Assembly (NCBI GenBank): GCA_947471745.1
Contig: CANJKZ010000723.1
Coordinates: 6,551,001 to 6,615,000 of the forward strand
Direction: 5' to 3'
Source of the DNA: Closterium sp. Naga37s-1
Lineage: Eukaryota; Streptophyta; Zygnematophyceae; Desmidiales; Closteriaceae
Length of the DNA stretch: 64,000 nt
The notes under the pieces are model-generated. The model searched no databases. It saw only the letters and a program-made list of their open reading frames with translations, and was not told where the DNA came from. Each line of letters opens with the position of its first letter. Position 1 is the stretch's first letter. A program made the translations under genes and the position numbers. Shown in pieces: positions 18,985 to 29,700 of the stretch.

Positions 18985-19560
18985 GCTCCCACAGTCGCGC
19001 CCTCTCACGACCCCTCACGGCCCCTCGCGTCGCCCTTAGCGGCCCCTTACGGCCCCTCGCGCCGTCCCTTACGGCCCCTAGCGCGGCCCCTTACGGCCCC
19101 TTACGGCCCCTAGCGCGGCCCGTCGGCCCCTTACGGCCCCTTACGGCTCCTAGCGCGGCCCCTCGTGCCGCCCGTCGGCCCCTTACGGCCCCTTACGGCC
19201 CCTCGCGCGGCTCCTTACGGCCCCTTACGGCCCCTTACGGCCCCTCGCGCGGCCCCTTACGGCCCCTCACGCGGCCCCTTACGGCCCCTCGCGCCGCCCG
19301 TCGGCCCCTTACGGCCCCTTACGGCCCCTCGCGCGGCCCCTTACGGCCCCTTACGGCCCCTCGCGCCGCCCGTCGGCCCCTCGCACCGCCCTCAGCGGCC
19401 CCTTACGGCCCCCTACGGCCCGTCGCCGCCCTCCGCGGCCCCTCGCGCCGCCCCTTCACGGCCCGTCGCCGCCCTCCGCGGCTCCTCGCGACGCGGCCCC
19501 TCGCACCGCCCTCTCCGGCCCACTGTCGCCGCCCCTACCGCAGCGTCCGCCGCCGTCCCT
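18985..19560 (+). repeat. A2 leader minisatellite
   Basis: Short CCCCTTACGGC / CCCCTCGCGC units repeated for about 0.55 kb between leader module and gag. Long Pro/Arg frames across it are artefacts. Confidence 0.85.
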
Positions 19561-19890
19561 GCCGCAGCTGACTGCACCCGCCGACGCCGCTCCACTCGGC
19601 CCCGCCGCCGCTCCCCACGCGGCCTCGCCGCGCCACCTGAGCCGCCCGGGCCTGCCGAGCCGCCGTACCGCCCGAGCCGCCGTACCGCCCGAGCCGCCCG
19701 AGCCGCCGTGTCGCCGAGCCGCGCTTGCTGCCGAGCCGCCTTACCGCCGAGCCGCCCGAGCCGCCCGAGCCGCCGAGTTGCCGAGCCGCCGAGCAGCTGA
19801 GCCACCCGAGTCGCCCTGTCCGGTAAGTGCAGCGCCTCTGTCCCTGCACTGCCCTCACCCTACTGTTAGCGCTGCTAGTCTACTGCTGTC

Positions 19891-20916
19891 ATGGCTACCC
19901 CTAGTGTCCTCGCCTTTGACGCTGAGGGTCGGGCCATTGACTTTGACGTCTGGGTAGATGACCTGCAGCTTTTCCTACAGTGCGATAGGGCAGACGGTCT
20001 CTCCCTCTTTGACCTCACCTCTGGTGCCTCTCCTGCCCCTGCTGCTGATGCCGACGCCACTGTTCGCTCCCAGTGGGCCACTCGCGATGCTGCTGCACGT
20101 CTTGCTGTGCGTCGCCACCTGCCTACCTCTGAGCGTGCGCACTTTAGCCAGTACAAGAGTGCTCAGACCTTGTACGACGCTGTAGTTGCGCGCTACTCCT
20201 CCCCTGCCACTGCTGCACTGAGCCGCCTCATGCTACCGTACCTCTTCCCTGACCTTGCTGCCTTTCCCACAGTCGCTGACCTCATTACGCACCTCCGCAC
20301 TAGTGACACTCGCTACCGCGCTGCGCTTCCTGCTGAGTTCTGCGCCAAGAACCCCCCCCCCATGTACATCACCCTCTACTACATAGTCACCCGGCTCCCT
20401 GACTCCCTTCGCGTAGTCAGGGACCACTTCCTCTCCGTTTGCCCCACCACTCTCACCGTTGACCTCCTCGAGAAGTCCCTCCTAGCAGCAGAGAAGAGCA
20501 TAGTCGCTGTAGGAGCCTCTCGTGGTGACCCTCGCACCCCCATCTTTGAGGGGTGTTCCCCCTCCCCCCTTTTGCCCTCTGTTGCCTCTGCTGCTGCGGC
20601 CGACCTCGTTGGGCTTGAGTCGGTTGGTGCGGCGTCTACCCCTAGCGGGAGACGTCGCCCTGGCAAGGGCAAGGGGGGCAGGGGCACTGGAGGAGCTAGC
20701 GGGGGCGGTGGAGGCGGAGGTGGAGGCGGTGGAGGGGGTGGGGGTGGCGGTGGGGGTGGTGGCGAGGGTGGAGGTGTCGGTGGCGGCAGTGGAGGCGGAG
20801 GCGGAGGCGGCGGTGGCGGTGGGAGCGGAGGTGGCGGCGGTGGAGGAGGAGGCGGCGGAGGAGGTGGAGCTGGTCGGGGTGGCGCTGCGCAGAGGGTCGG
20901 CTCCGGTGGTGGTCAG

Positions 20917-20948
<32 letters not shown>

Positions 20949-21120
20949 CACTCGTGACATCCCCTCCCCTCAGCAGCTCCGTGAGTGGTACACTGCACGC
21001 CAGAGGGGTGGGGGTACTGGCCCGTGCACCTACGTCCTACGCACCGGCGACCGCGCGGGTGAGCAGTGCGGGGGTGCGCACTCCACCCAGCGCTGCTTTG
21101 GCCGCCTGACGGACGCTTGA
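19891..21120 (+). pseudogene. gag: Copia A2 gag, ended by TGA in place of Trp
   Basis: ATG 19891 (MATPSVLAFDAEGRAIDF). Capsid-like helical region to about residue 230; Gly-rich tract about 20700-20880; (Gln)8-9; PQQLREWYTARQ; then the Cys/His motif C-TYVLRTGDRAGEQ-C-GGA-H-STQR-C at about 21020-21095. The frame stops at TGA 21118-21120 after RLTDA, where A1 reads TGG (DAWRHQF), and continues in frame into protease-integrase. It would make capsid and nucleocapsid but no Pol without readthrough; a single point change, so it may be recent. Confidence 0.93.
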
Positions 21121-23652
21121 CGTCACCAGTTCCCTGAGGCCACTGAGATCCCCCGCTGGGGTGAGCTGTCTAGGGCGGGTGTAGCTGTCTTTGACCTTGA
21201 CTTTGATGCTATTCTTGCTGCCATGTATACTGTGACTATTAGTGATGAGGGTGACTGTTACCGGTGTTTTCCGCCCGACCCGGGCATTGAGACTGCTGCT
21301 CTAGGTACTGGTGAGGCGGCTGCTCTAGGTGCTAGCGAGGCTGCTGCTCTAGGTGCGTCTGCTCCCTCAGGTGCTGGTGAGTCTGCTCTCTCAGGTTCTG
21401 CGTCGGCTTCGGCCTCCCACACCTTCACCCTTGACTCGGGGGCTTCTCGCTCCTTCTTTCGAGACCGCACCACACTCACGCCGCTTGACCGGCTAGTTGC
21501 AGTCTCTCTGGCAGACCCCTCTGGGGGTCCTGTCCTTGCTCACTTCTCCACTGTCCTCCCGTGTCCGGCGGCCCCCTCTGGCACCCTGTCTGGTCTTTAC
21601 CTTCCCTCGTTCTCTACGAACTTGGTAAGTGGTGTTGACCTACAGGATGCGGGGGTTCACCAGTTCACTCCTGCGAGTCAGCGGGTGACCCACTGCACGG
21701 ACGCTCGGACAGACCGACACCTGGCCACGTTTACCCGTCGGCCGGGGTCGAGCCTGTACACCCTGACCACTGCGTCTCCTCCAGTCACTGCGTCTGGTCA
21801 GGTAGCTGCGTCTGGTCAGGTGTTTGCTGCAGCGTCCAGGTCTGGTCCTGAGTCTGCCCCCTGTTCGTGTCGCCTCCTGTCTCACGAGACTCTCCTCTGG
21901 CACCACCGCCTTGGTCACCCCTCCCTGCTTCGTCTCCGAGGCATGGCCTCCCGTGTCCTTGTCTCTGGTCTTCCCCGGTCCCTCCCTCCCCTTCCTCCGG
22001 GGCCTGGCCCTACCTGCGTCCCCTGTGTCGAGGGGCGGCAGCGGGCTTCCCCTCACTCCTCCCAGTTTCCTCCGACAGAGGCCCCGCTGCAGACGCTTCA
22101 CATGGACGTGTGGGGCCCGGCCCGCGTCCGTGGACAGGGTCACGAGCGCTACTTCCTGCTGGTGGTTGACGACTACTCGCGTTACACCACAGTCTTCCCC
22201 TTGCGCAGCAAGGGTGATGTCACTGAGGTGTTGATCGACTGGATCCGCGCAGCTCGTCTCCAGCTCAGGCGGAGCTTCGGCTCGGACTTTCCTGTTCTGC
22301 GTCTGCACTCTGACAGAGGCGGAGAGTTCTCCTCTGGCCTTCTGCGAGCCTACTGTCGTGCACGAGGCATCCGCCAGACCTTCACGCTTCCGGACTCTCC
22401 ACAGCAAAATGGGATTGCTGAGCGCCGCATTGGCATGGTCATGGACGTCGCCCGTACGTCCATGATGCATGCGGCTGCCCCCCATTTTCTGTGGCCGTTT
22501 GCGGTTCGGTACGCAGCGCATCAGATCAACCTTCAGCCCCGGGTCTCCATGCCGGAGACCTCCCCAGCTTTACTGTGGACGGGGAAGGTTGGCGATGCGT
22601 CTGCGTTCCGTGTCTGGGGATCTCGGGCGTTTGTCCGCGACTTGTCTGCGGACAAGCTGTCCCCTCGTGCTGCTCCTTGCGTCTTCCTGGGTTTCCCCCC
22701 TGACGCCCCCGGGTGGCAGTTCTACCACCCCACCTCTCGCCGTGTTCTGTCCTCCCAGGAAGTCACGTTCGACGAGTCGGTCCCCTACTACCGCCTCTTC
22801 CCCTACCGTACTCCGTCCCTCCCCCCGCCACCGCTCTTCCTTGTACCAGGTCCCCCCCCGGTAGACCCCCTCCCCCCTCAGGGTCCTGCCCCTTCAGGTG
22901 TGTCCCAGGTAGACGCTGTTGAGCCTGTTGAGGTCGCTGGTGACTCTGGTGCTGCTGAGGGTGCTGAGCCTGGGAGTGCTGACTCTGGGGGTACTGAGCG
23001 TGTGGGTGCTACGCCTGGGGGTGCTGAGCCTGAGGGTACTACGACTGGGGGTGTTGAGCCTGGGGGTGCTGAGTCTGGGGGTGCTACGCCTGGGGGTGCT
23101 GAGCCTGGGGGTGCTACGCCTGGAGGTGCTGAGCCTGGGGGTGCGGAGCCTGAGGGAGCTGGGCCTGCTGGTGCTGTGCCTGGCGGTTCTCCGGGTGCTT
23201 CTTCTCGCCGGGAGCCACTCTCTCCACAGAAGCTGCGTGAGTGGTTTGCCCGGCGCTGGAGGCGAGCTGCTGGAGCTGGAGGAGCTGCGGGTACTGGAGT
23301 TTCTGTTGCTGCTGAGGGTGCTGGTGCCACGGGTCCCGGAGGTGCTCGTACTGGGCGTACTGGAGCTGCTGGACCTGCGGGTACTTCTGGAGCTGGAGCT
23401 GCTGCGGGTGTTGGCGCTGAGGCTACTGCTGTCGGTCCTGGAGGCGGTCCTACTGGGGGTGCTACTGGTGCTACTGGAGGTACAGGAGCTGGAGGTGCTG
23501 CTGGCGCTGGTGCTGCCGCTGGGGGTACTGGTGCTGTCCCTGCTGTGTCTGGAGTCGCCGCGCGGCCTCGGCCGTACTTCGTTCCGCTCCTTCAGCAGGT
23601 TCTTGGTCTCCCGCCTTCTACTGGTCCTCCTCCTCCCTTAGAGTGTCCATAG
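21121..23652 (+). pseudogene. pol: Copia A2 protease-integrase and linker
   Basis: In frame with gag. Protease LDSGASRSFFRDRTTLTP near 21430; pre-integrase LLWHHRLGHPS near 21900; zinc-binding Cys pair CVPCVEGRQ; integrase DDE core residues in HMDVWGP (about 22100), LHSDRGGEF (about 22305) and QNGIAERRIG (about 22410); C-terminal WQFYHPTSRRVLSSQ near 22720. A repetitive linker follows (GGAEPGGATPGG-type, 22960-23180, then Gly/Ala-rich to about 23510). TAG 23650-23652 ends this part; the same frame continues to RT, so the stop splits the polyprotein. Confidence 0.92.
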
Positions 23653-25827
23653 CCTGTCCCGTCGCAGTTACAGTTACAGCCGGCCTCCCCACTGCCTGCT
23701 CCGTCTCCCTACACTGGTCCTACTGGAGGTCTTGCTGAGCGTCGTGAGCCTGCGTCTCGCCCTGCGTCGCCTGTCCGTGCTGCTCGCACTAGTGGTCGTG
23801 GTTCGCGTCAGCGTCCTCCTCCTGTCCCTGGCACGCACCGGATGTCTCTGCGTCCGTCCACTGCTCCTCTGCGTGCCCCTTTGCCTTCTCCTCTTGAGTC
23901 TTCTCTTCCTGCTCTTGCCGACCCGGAGTCGGACTCTCTTCGTGCTGCCAGTCCTACTGTCACGCGTCTCCTTGCTACTGTTGTCACTGACCCTTCCTTT
24001 GAGTCCACTGCTGCGTCTGCCCTAGTTGCTGAGCTCGTCGACTTTGCTGCTCGCTGTCGCCTAGACTACGTCGCCAGTCTTGTTGCTGAGTCTGAGTCTG
24101 TCTGTCCTCCGTCCGTCGGGGGTGAGTATGCCCTTGGCACGGACGTCCTTGAGGACAGGCAGGAGGAGTTCCAGTGCTTGGCCGCTGCTTCACCTCATCT
24201 CGTGTCCGTACTGCTTACCCCTGAGGGAGACCCGGATGCACTTGACATCCCGACTCCGCGCTCTTACGCGGAGGCGATAGAGGGTCCCTACTCCTCTCAG
24301 TGGCAGGCAGCTATGGACGCAGAGATGGCTTCCTGGAAGTCCACAGGCACCTACGTTGACGCTGTTCCCCCTCCTGGGGCGAACATCGTCAGTGGCATGT
24401 GGATTTTCAGGGTGAAGCGACCACCGGGTTCTCCGCCTGTCTTCAAGGCGCGTTACGTGGCTCGTGGCTTCAGTCAGCGGCAGGGAGTTGACTACTTTCA
24501 GACCTTCTCTCCCACCCCGAAGATGACCACTCTTCGGGTACTGCTGCACGTAGCTGCTCACCGTGACTACGAGTTACACTCTCTTGACTTCAGCACTGCT
24601 TTCTTGCAGGGCAGCCTGCACGAGGAGATCTGGCTGCGTCGCCCTCCTGGTTTCACTGGGTCTTTTCCTCCTGGCACCCAGTGGAGCCTACGGCGGCCAG
24701 TCTACGGTCTCCGCCAGGCACCGCGTGAGTGGCACGACACATTGAGGACTACACTTGCGGCTCTTGGGTTTGCTCCCTCTACTGCTGACCCGTCGCTGTT
24801 TCTGCGCACCGACACTTCTTTGCCGCCGTTCTACATCCTCGTGTACGTCGACGACTTGGTCTTTGCCACAGCTGTCACTGCTGGACTCGCCCACGTGAAG
24901 TCCGAGCTGCAGAAGAGACACACGTGCACTGACCTGGGTGAACTGCGCAGCTACCTTGGCCTGCAGATCACTCGGGACAGAGCACGCCGCACCATTACCC
25001 TGACTCAGTCACACATGGTGCAGCAGGTCCTTCAGCGCTTCGGCTTCACGTACTCCTCGCCTCAGGCCACTCCTCTGCCTACTCGCCACTCGCTCTCAGC
25101 TCTGCCTTCGGATGAGTCCGTAGAGTCGAGTGGCCCGTACCCAGAGCTTGTTGGCTGCCTCATGTACCTGATGACCTGCACTCGACCTGACCTTGCATAC
25201 CCTCTTAGCATTCTCGCACGCTATGTTGCTCCTGGGAGACACAGACCGGAGCACATGGCTGCAGCGAAGAGGGTGTTGCGCTACTTGTGCAGTACGTCGG
25301 GCATGGGGCTTGTGCTTGGAGGGCAGAGTCCAGTGGTCCTTACTGGGCACGCAGACGCTTCTTGGGCTGACGACCAGGCTACGCAGTGGTCGTCACAGGG
25401 TTACACCTTCAGCCTTGGTTCCGGCTCTGTTTCGTGGCGGGCTACTCGCTCGTCTTCTGTTCTCGGCTCCAGTTGTGAGGCTGAGATCTACGCAGGAGCC
25501 ATGGCTGCACAGGAGCTTCGCTGGCTCACCTACCTGCTGACTGACCTCGGAGAGCCGCCTCGTTCTCCTCCAGTGCTGTACGTAGACAACAAGGCCATGC
25601 TGGCCTTGTGTCGGGAGCAGCGACTGGAGCACAGAACGAAGCACATTGCTCTCCGCTACTTTCTTGCTCGTGAGCTGCAGCAGCGTGGTCAGCTGCGTCT
25701 TGCGTACGTGGCCTCTGAGGCCAACACTGCTGATATCTTCACCAAGGCGCTTGCGCCTTGTGACCATCAGCGCTTCTGTACTCAGCTGGGCCTTGTGCCT
25801 ACCTTGCCTCACTTGCTCACCTCTTGA
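23653..25827 (+). pseudogene. pol: Copia A2 reverse transcriptase-RNase H
   Basis: Continues the same frame (first Met of the RT part at 23842). RT motifs MWIFRVKRPPG, LDFSTAFLQG and the catalytic YVDDLVFAT (24844 on); RNase H GHADASWADD, CEAEIYAGA, YVDNKAM; terminal TADIFTKALAPCDHQRF; stop at 25825-25827. The region itself has no stop, but it depends on readthrough of TAG 23650 and TGA 21118 to be made as Gag-Pol. Confidence 0.92.
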
Positions 25828-26015
25828 CCTTGCTTGTACTGTTACATATATATATACCTGCTCTTGCTTGTCTAGTCTTTTTATATATATGTACTCCTGC
25901 ATGTGAACTGGCCTTGTGGCCTTGAACTTGTGCTCGGAATGTGTGGTGACTTTGTGATCCACCCTGAGCTTGCTTTGCTTTGCTTTGCTTGACTGGTCTT
26001 GTGACCCCTTGTTCT

Positions 26016-26038
26016 CCCCCACTTTGCCTATGGGGGTG
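26016..26038 (+). promoter_or_regulatory. A2 polypurine tract within inverted repeat
   Basis: CCCCCA (26016-26021), 9-nt loop, TGGGGG (26031-26036), then GT and the LTR. The second-strand primer is one arm of a hairpin; conserved in A1, C, D, F and H. Confidence 0.65.
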
Positions 26039-26167
26039 TGTCAGAACATTATAGCTCATGCATATTGTGTAGGCTATAGTGGGGTAGCCCATAAGGGGTA
26101 CAACCCAATTAGGGTTAGTACTTGTACCCAATTCATTCATAGTTCATTCATTCCTTGTTTCTTATCA
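26039..26167 (+). repeat. Copia A2 3' LTR
   Basis: Identical to 18776-18904 by eye; followed by TSD CAAGA. Confidence 0.96.
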
Positions 26168-26649
26168 CAAGATTCGTCAATTTAGTCTGACGCGAGCGGG
26201 AAAAACCAAAATCAGGGTCATTTTGGGCAAGGGTTTCTTCTAGTTACCATTCGCGTGATGGGCTGCTAGTGTATAGTTACCATACGCGTTAAGCGAGTTA
26301 CCAAACGTGTTAAGCGAGTTACGAAACGCGTTAAGCGAGTTATCAAACGCGTTGAAATCGTTACCGTACGCGTTATACTGCCCCAAGTAAGTTACCACTG
26401 ACATATTTTCCCAAGAATATATAGCAAAACTACAGTGGTAACGGTAATGCGTGAAAATGGGGTGCGCGACGGGCCTGGCGCCGAGGTTGGGAAATGCCGA
26501 GGTGGAGGTCCAGAGTGCGGGTTACCAACCGAACCGTGAGGTTGGGCCGCGTTGTGAACAGTGGCGGGAGCAGTGTCGAGGCGAATGTCGCGAGTGGTAA
26601 CAGTTTACTGTTGGGTGCTGTTGGCGGGAACAGTGGTGTACGTGCTGAG
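26168..26649. other. Ancestral sequence with 21-bp repeats
   Basis: A2 TSD, then non-element DNA. Four adjacent units of about 21 bp resembling AGTTACCAAACGCGTTAAGCG lie at about 26272-26360, with related singles nearby (GTTACCATTCGCG near 26236, TTACCGTACGCGTTA near 26362). The part after 26450 is G-rich with GTGGCGGGAACAGTG-like repeats. No coding signal. Ends with CTGAG (26645-26649), the TSD of C. Confidence 0.7.
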
Positions 26650-26782
26650 TGTCAAACTATATATATGATAGTTCTGTGTAGGCTATAGTGGGGTAGCCCA
26701 TATGGGGTACAACCCGAAGTTAGGGTTGGTACTTGTACCCTCATTTCATTTAATGCAACCATTCCTGCTTGCTACCTTGACA
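26650..26782 (+). repeat. Copia C 5' LTR
   Basis: 133 bp with the lineage core TAGGCTATAGTGGGGTAGCC. Confidence 0.93.
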
Positions 26783-26832
26783 TGGTTTTAGAGCAGTAAG
26801 TCCGTAGGACCGTTTTTCTTTCGGGCCCACCA
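26783..26832 (+). promoter_or_regulatory. C primer site and leader module
   Basis: Primer site TGGTTTTAGAGCAG, hairpin GTCC (26800-26803) GTA GGAC (26807-26810), GGGCCCACCA at 26823-26832. Confidence 0.62.
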
Positions 26833-26934
26833 TACTTAGCTTCCGACTGCGGTTACCGCGTTACCCCACTACCCTGCGTCGCGCTGCCTCGCGCATGCCC
26901 TGCCCTGCCCTGCCTGGCGTCACCCTACGCCAGC

Positions 26935-27470
26935 GCCCTGCCCTGCACCGGCGCCCTTCCCTGCGCCAGCGCCCTGCCTTGCGCCGGCGCCCTGCCCTGC
27001 GCCAGCGCCCCGCCATGCGCCAGCGCCCTGTCCTGCGCCGGCGCCCTGCTCTGCGCCGGCGCCCTGCCCTGCGCCAACGCCCTGCCCTGCGCCAGCGCCC
27101 TGCCCTGCGCCAGCGCGCTGCCCTGCGCCGGCGCCCTGCCCTGCGCCAGCGCCCTGCCCTGCGCCAGCACCCTGCCCTGCGCCAGCGCCCTGCCCTGCGC
27201 CTGTGCCGTGCCCTACGCCTGCGCTGCAGCCCTGCTCGTCGCGCCCTACGGCAGCCCACGAGTCGCGCGCTGCTGCCTCGTGCGTCGCGCTCTGCTGCAG
27301 CCCGCGCGTCGCGCCCTAAGACAGCCAGTCGCGTCGCGCTCTGCTGCCCTTCGCGTCACGCACTGCTGCAGCATGCGCCAGCGCCCTGCCCTGCGCGCGC
27401 TGGCGCCCTGCCCTGCGCCAGCACCCTGCCCTACGCCCGCGCCCTGCCCTGCGCCAGCGCCCTGCTAAAC
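26935..27470 (+). repeat. C leader 18-bp minisatellite
   Basis: Unit CCCTGCCCTGCGCCAGCG, about 15 copies to 27205, then degenerate copies to 27470. Frames rich in RQRPAL are artefacts of the repeat. Confidence 0.88.
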
Positions 27471-27712
27471 CCTAAATAAAACTAAAGAAATAATTAAAAA
27501 AAAGGCCCTATGTGCTTTTGCCCTAGGAGCTACTACCTGCTGCTGCCTGCTACTGCCCTGCTGTGGCCGCGCGCCGCCCTGCTCTGGCTGCACGCCGCCC
27601 TGCTCTGGCCGTGCGCCGCCCTGCTGCTCTTACTGCTGCTGCTGCTACTCGTGCTACTACCTTCACTCCGTACTGCCCTAGAGGTCGAGCTCCTCCTAGC
27701 TTGCCTGCCATG

Positions 27713-29700
27713 ACTTCCCTTTGTCGTACCGGTGAGAGCGGTGACGGCGGTGGTGGCAGCTGTGGGAGTGGTGGCGGCCATAGTAGCAGTCACTGTGGCG
27801 CTGTTTGGTGCGGAGTGTCTGGCAGTGGCCAGATGCAGCTACGGCGGCGCCCGACCCTTAGGCCCCGGTAGCTTCGTGAGTGGCTTAACTAGCGTGGGCT
27901 GTCTCCGAGTCCGGGTCGCGGCCAGTACGTCATTCGCACAGGTCGTCGAGCTGGTGAGACCTGTGGGACACCTGGTCACGCACAGTCCCCCTGCTTCGCC
28001 TATTTGACTGACGCCTGGCGCACAAAGTTTGGCGACGAAACTGAGATCCCGCCCTGGCTTGAGCTGCATAGGTCGGGTGTTGCTGTCTTTGCTTTAGACT
28101 ATGATGCCATCCTTACTGCCATGCCTGCTTTGCCTGGTGGTGCTGAGAGTGACTGTCACCTGTGTATACAGTACGACCCCGGTATAGAGGTTGCTGCTCT
28201 AGGTGCTAGTGAGGCTGCTGCCTTAGGTGCTAGCGAGTCTGCTTCCTCAGGTACTGCGCCAGCTGAGGCCTTGCACACCTTTACGCTTGACTCAGGTGCT
28301 TCCCGGTGCTTCTTCCGTGACAACACTGCACTCACACCTGTTGTAGTGTCTCTGGCTGACCCCTCAGGGGGCCCAGTTCTTGCACGGTCCACCACTATGC
28401 TTCCGTGCCCGGCGGTTCCGTCTCGCTCACTGACAGGCTTCCACCTCCCCTCGTTCTCTACGAACTTGGTGAGCAACGCAGTTCTCCAGGACCAGTGGGT
28501 TGACACCTTTACCCTTGGAGGACAGCGTGTGGCGATCTGTACGTGCTCCCGGACCGGCCGCCACCTGGCCACGTTTACCCGTCGGCCAGGGTCGAGTCTT
28601 TACACACCGACGACTGCGCCTCCTCAGGTAGCTGCTACTGGTCAGGTTTCTGCGTCAGGTCAGGTAGCCTCCCCTTGTGAGTGTCGCTCCCTGTCGCACC
28701 AGACTCTTCTCTGGCACCACCGCCTGGGCCACCCCTCCCTGCCACGTCTACGTGGAATGCACCGTCGCCTCCTTGTGTCAGGTCTTCCCATGTCTCTCCC
28801 TCCCCTCCCTGCCTCGCCTACGCCGCCCTGCCTTCCTTGCGTAGAGGGGCGGCAGCGCGCCGCTCCTCACTCCTCCTCGTTTCCCCCGACAGAGGCTCCT
28901 CTGCAAACCCTCCACCTGGACGTGTGGGGCCTAGCCCGCGTTCGTGGACAGGGCGGTGAGCGGTACTTTCTGCTGGTTGTCGACGACTACTCGCGGTACA
29001 CCACGGTCTTCCCCTTACGCACCAAGGGTGAGGTCCCTACTGTCCTGATCCCTTGGGTCCGAGCAGTTCGTCTCCGGCTCCGCCGCAGGTTCCGCAAAGA
29101 CCTTCCTTTCCTGCGTCTGCACTCTGATAGATGTGGTGAGTTCACCTCCGACCTCTTGCGGGCCTTCTGTCAGGGGGAGGGCATCGAGCAGTCGTTCACG
29201 CTTCCGGGCTCACCACAGCAAAATGGGGTTGCTGAGCGCCGCATTGGCTTAGTCATGGAGGTCGCTCGTACCTCCTTGATTCATGAGGCGGCTCCCCATT
29301 TTCTGTGGCCGTTTGCGGTCCGGTACGCCGCGCAGCAGCTCAACCTCTGGCCCCATGTCTCCTTGCCGGAGACCTCGCCCACACTGCGTTGGACGGGGGA
29401 GGTTAGCGATGCGTCACGTTTCCGGGTCTGAGGTGCTCGTGCCCTTGTCCGCGATACGTCCGCGGACAAGCTCTCCTCCCGCACCATTCCCTGTGTCTTC
29501 CTTGGCTTTGTCCCTGACGCGCCTGGCTGGCAGTTTTACCACCCCACCTCGCGCCGTGTCTTCCCCTCTCAGGACGTCACCTTTGACGAGTCGGTTCCTT
29601 TCTACAGTCTCTTCCCCTACCGCACTGCCCCTCTCCCTCCCTTTCCGCTTTTCCTCGCTCCAGGTCCCCCTCCGGTAGACCCCCTCCCCCCTCAAGGTCC
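27713..29700 (+). pseudogene. gag-pol: Copia C nucleocapsid remnant-protease-integrase
   Basis: A short Gly-rich stretch is followed by QMQLRRRPTL, then TAG 27869-27871 where homologues have CAG (QQLREW), and a second stop at 27890. The in-frame Cys/His region reads TCGTPGHAQSPCF (first Cys of the lineage motif absent). Protease LDSGASRCFFRD near 28290; pre-integrase LLWHHRLGHPS near 28710; integrase LHLDVWGL, LHSDRCGEF, QNGVAERRIG. TGA 29429-29431 replaces TGG of the conserved RVWG. Homology then continues to about 29700 (WQFYHPTSRRVF). Confidence 0.88.

Larger units (their letters stand above)
18776..26167 (+). mobile_element. Copia A2, full-length, very young
   Basis: 7392 bp. LTRs 18776-18904 and 26039-26167 (129 bp each) are identical by eye. 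TSD CAAGA lies at 18771-18775 and 26168-26172. Primer site, leader module, single gag-pol frame (19891-25827, two stops), polypurine hairpin and 3' LTR are all present. It is the best reference copy in the window for the lineage. It lies in inverted orientation to the closely similar A1, only 0.6 kb away. Confidence 0.97.

Noticed and set aside
19165..19805. Pro-rich extensin-like protein before A2 gag
   Set aside because: Leader minisatellite read in one frame; gag begins at 19891 as in A1.
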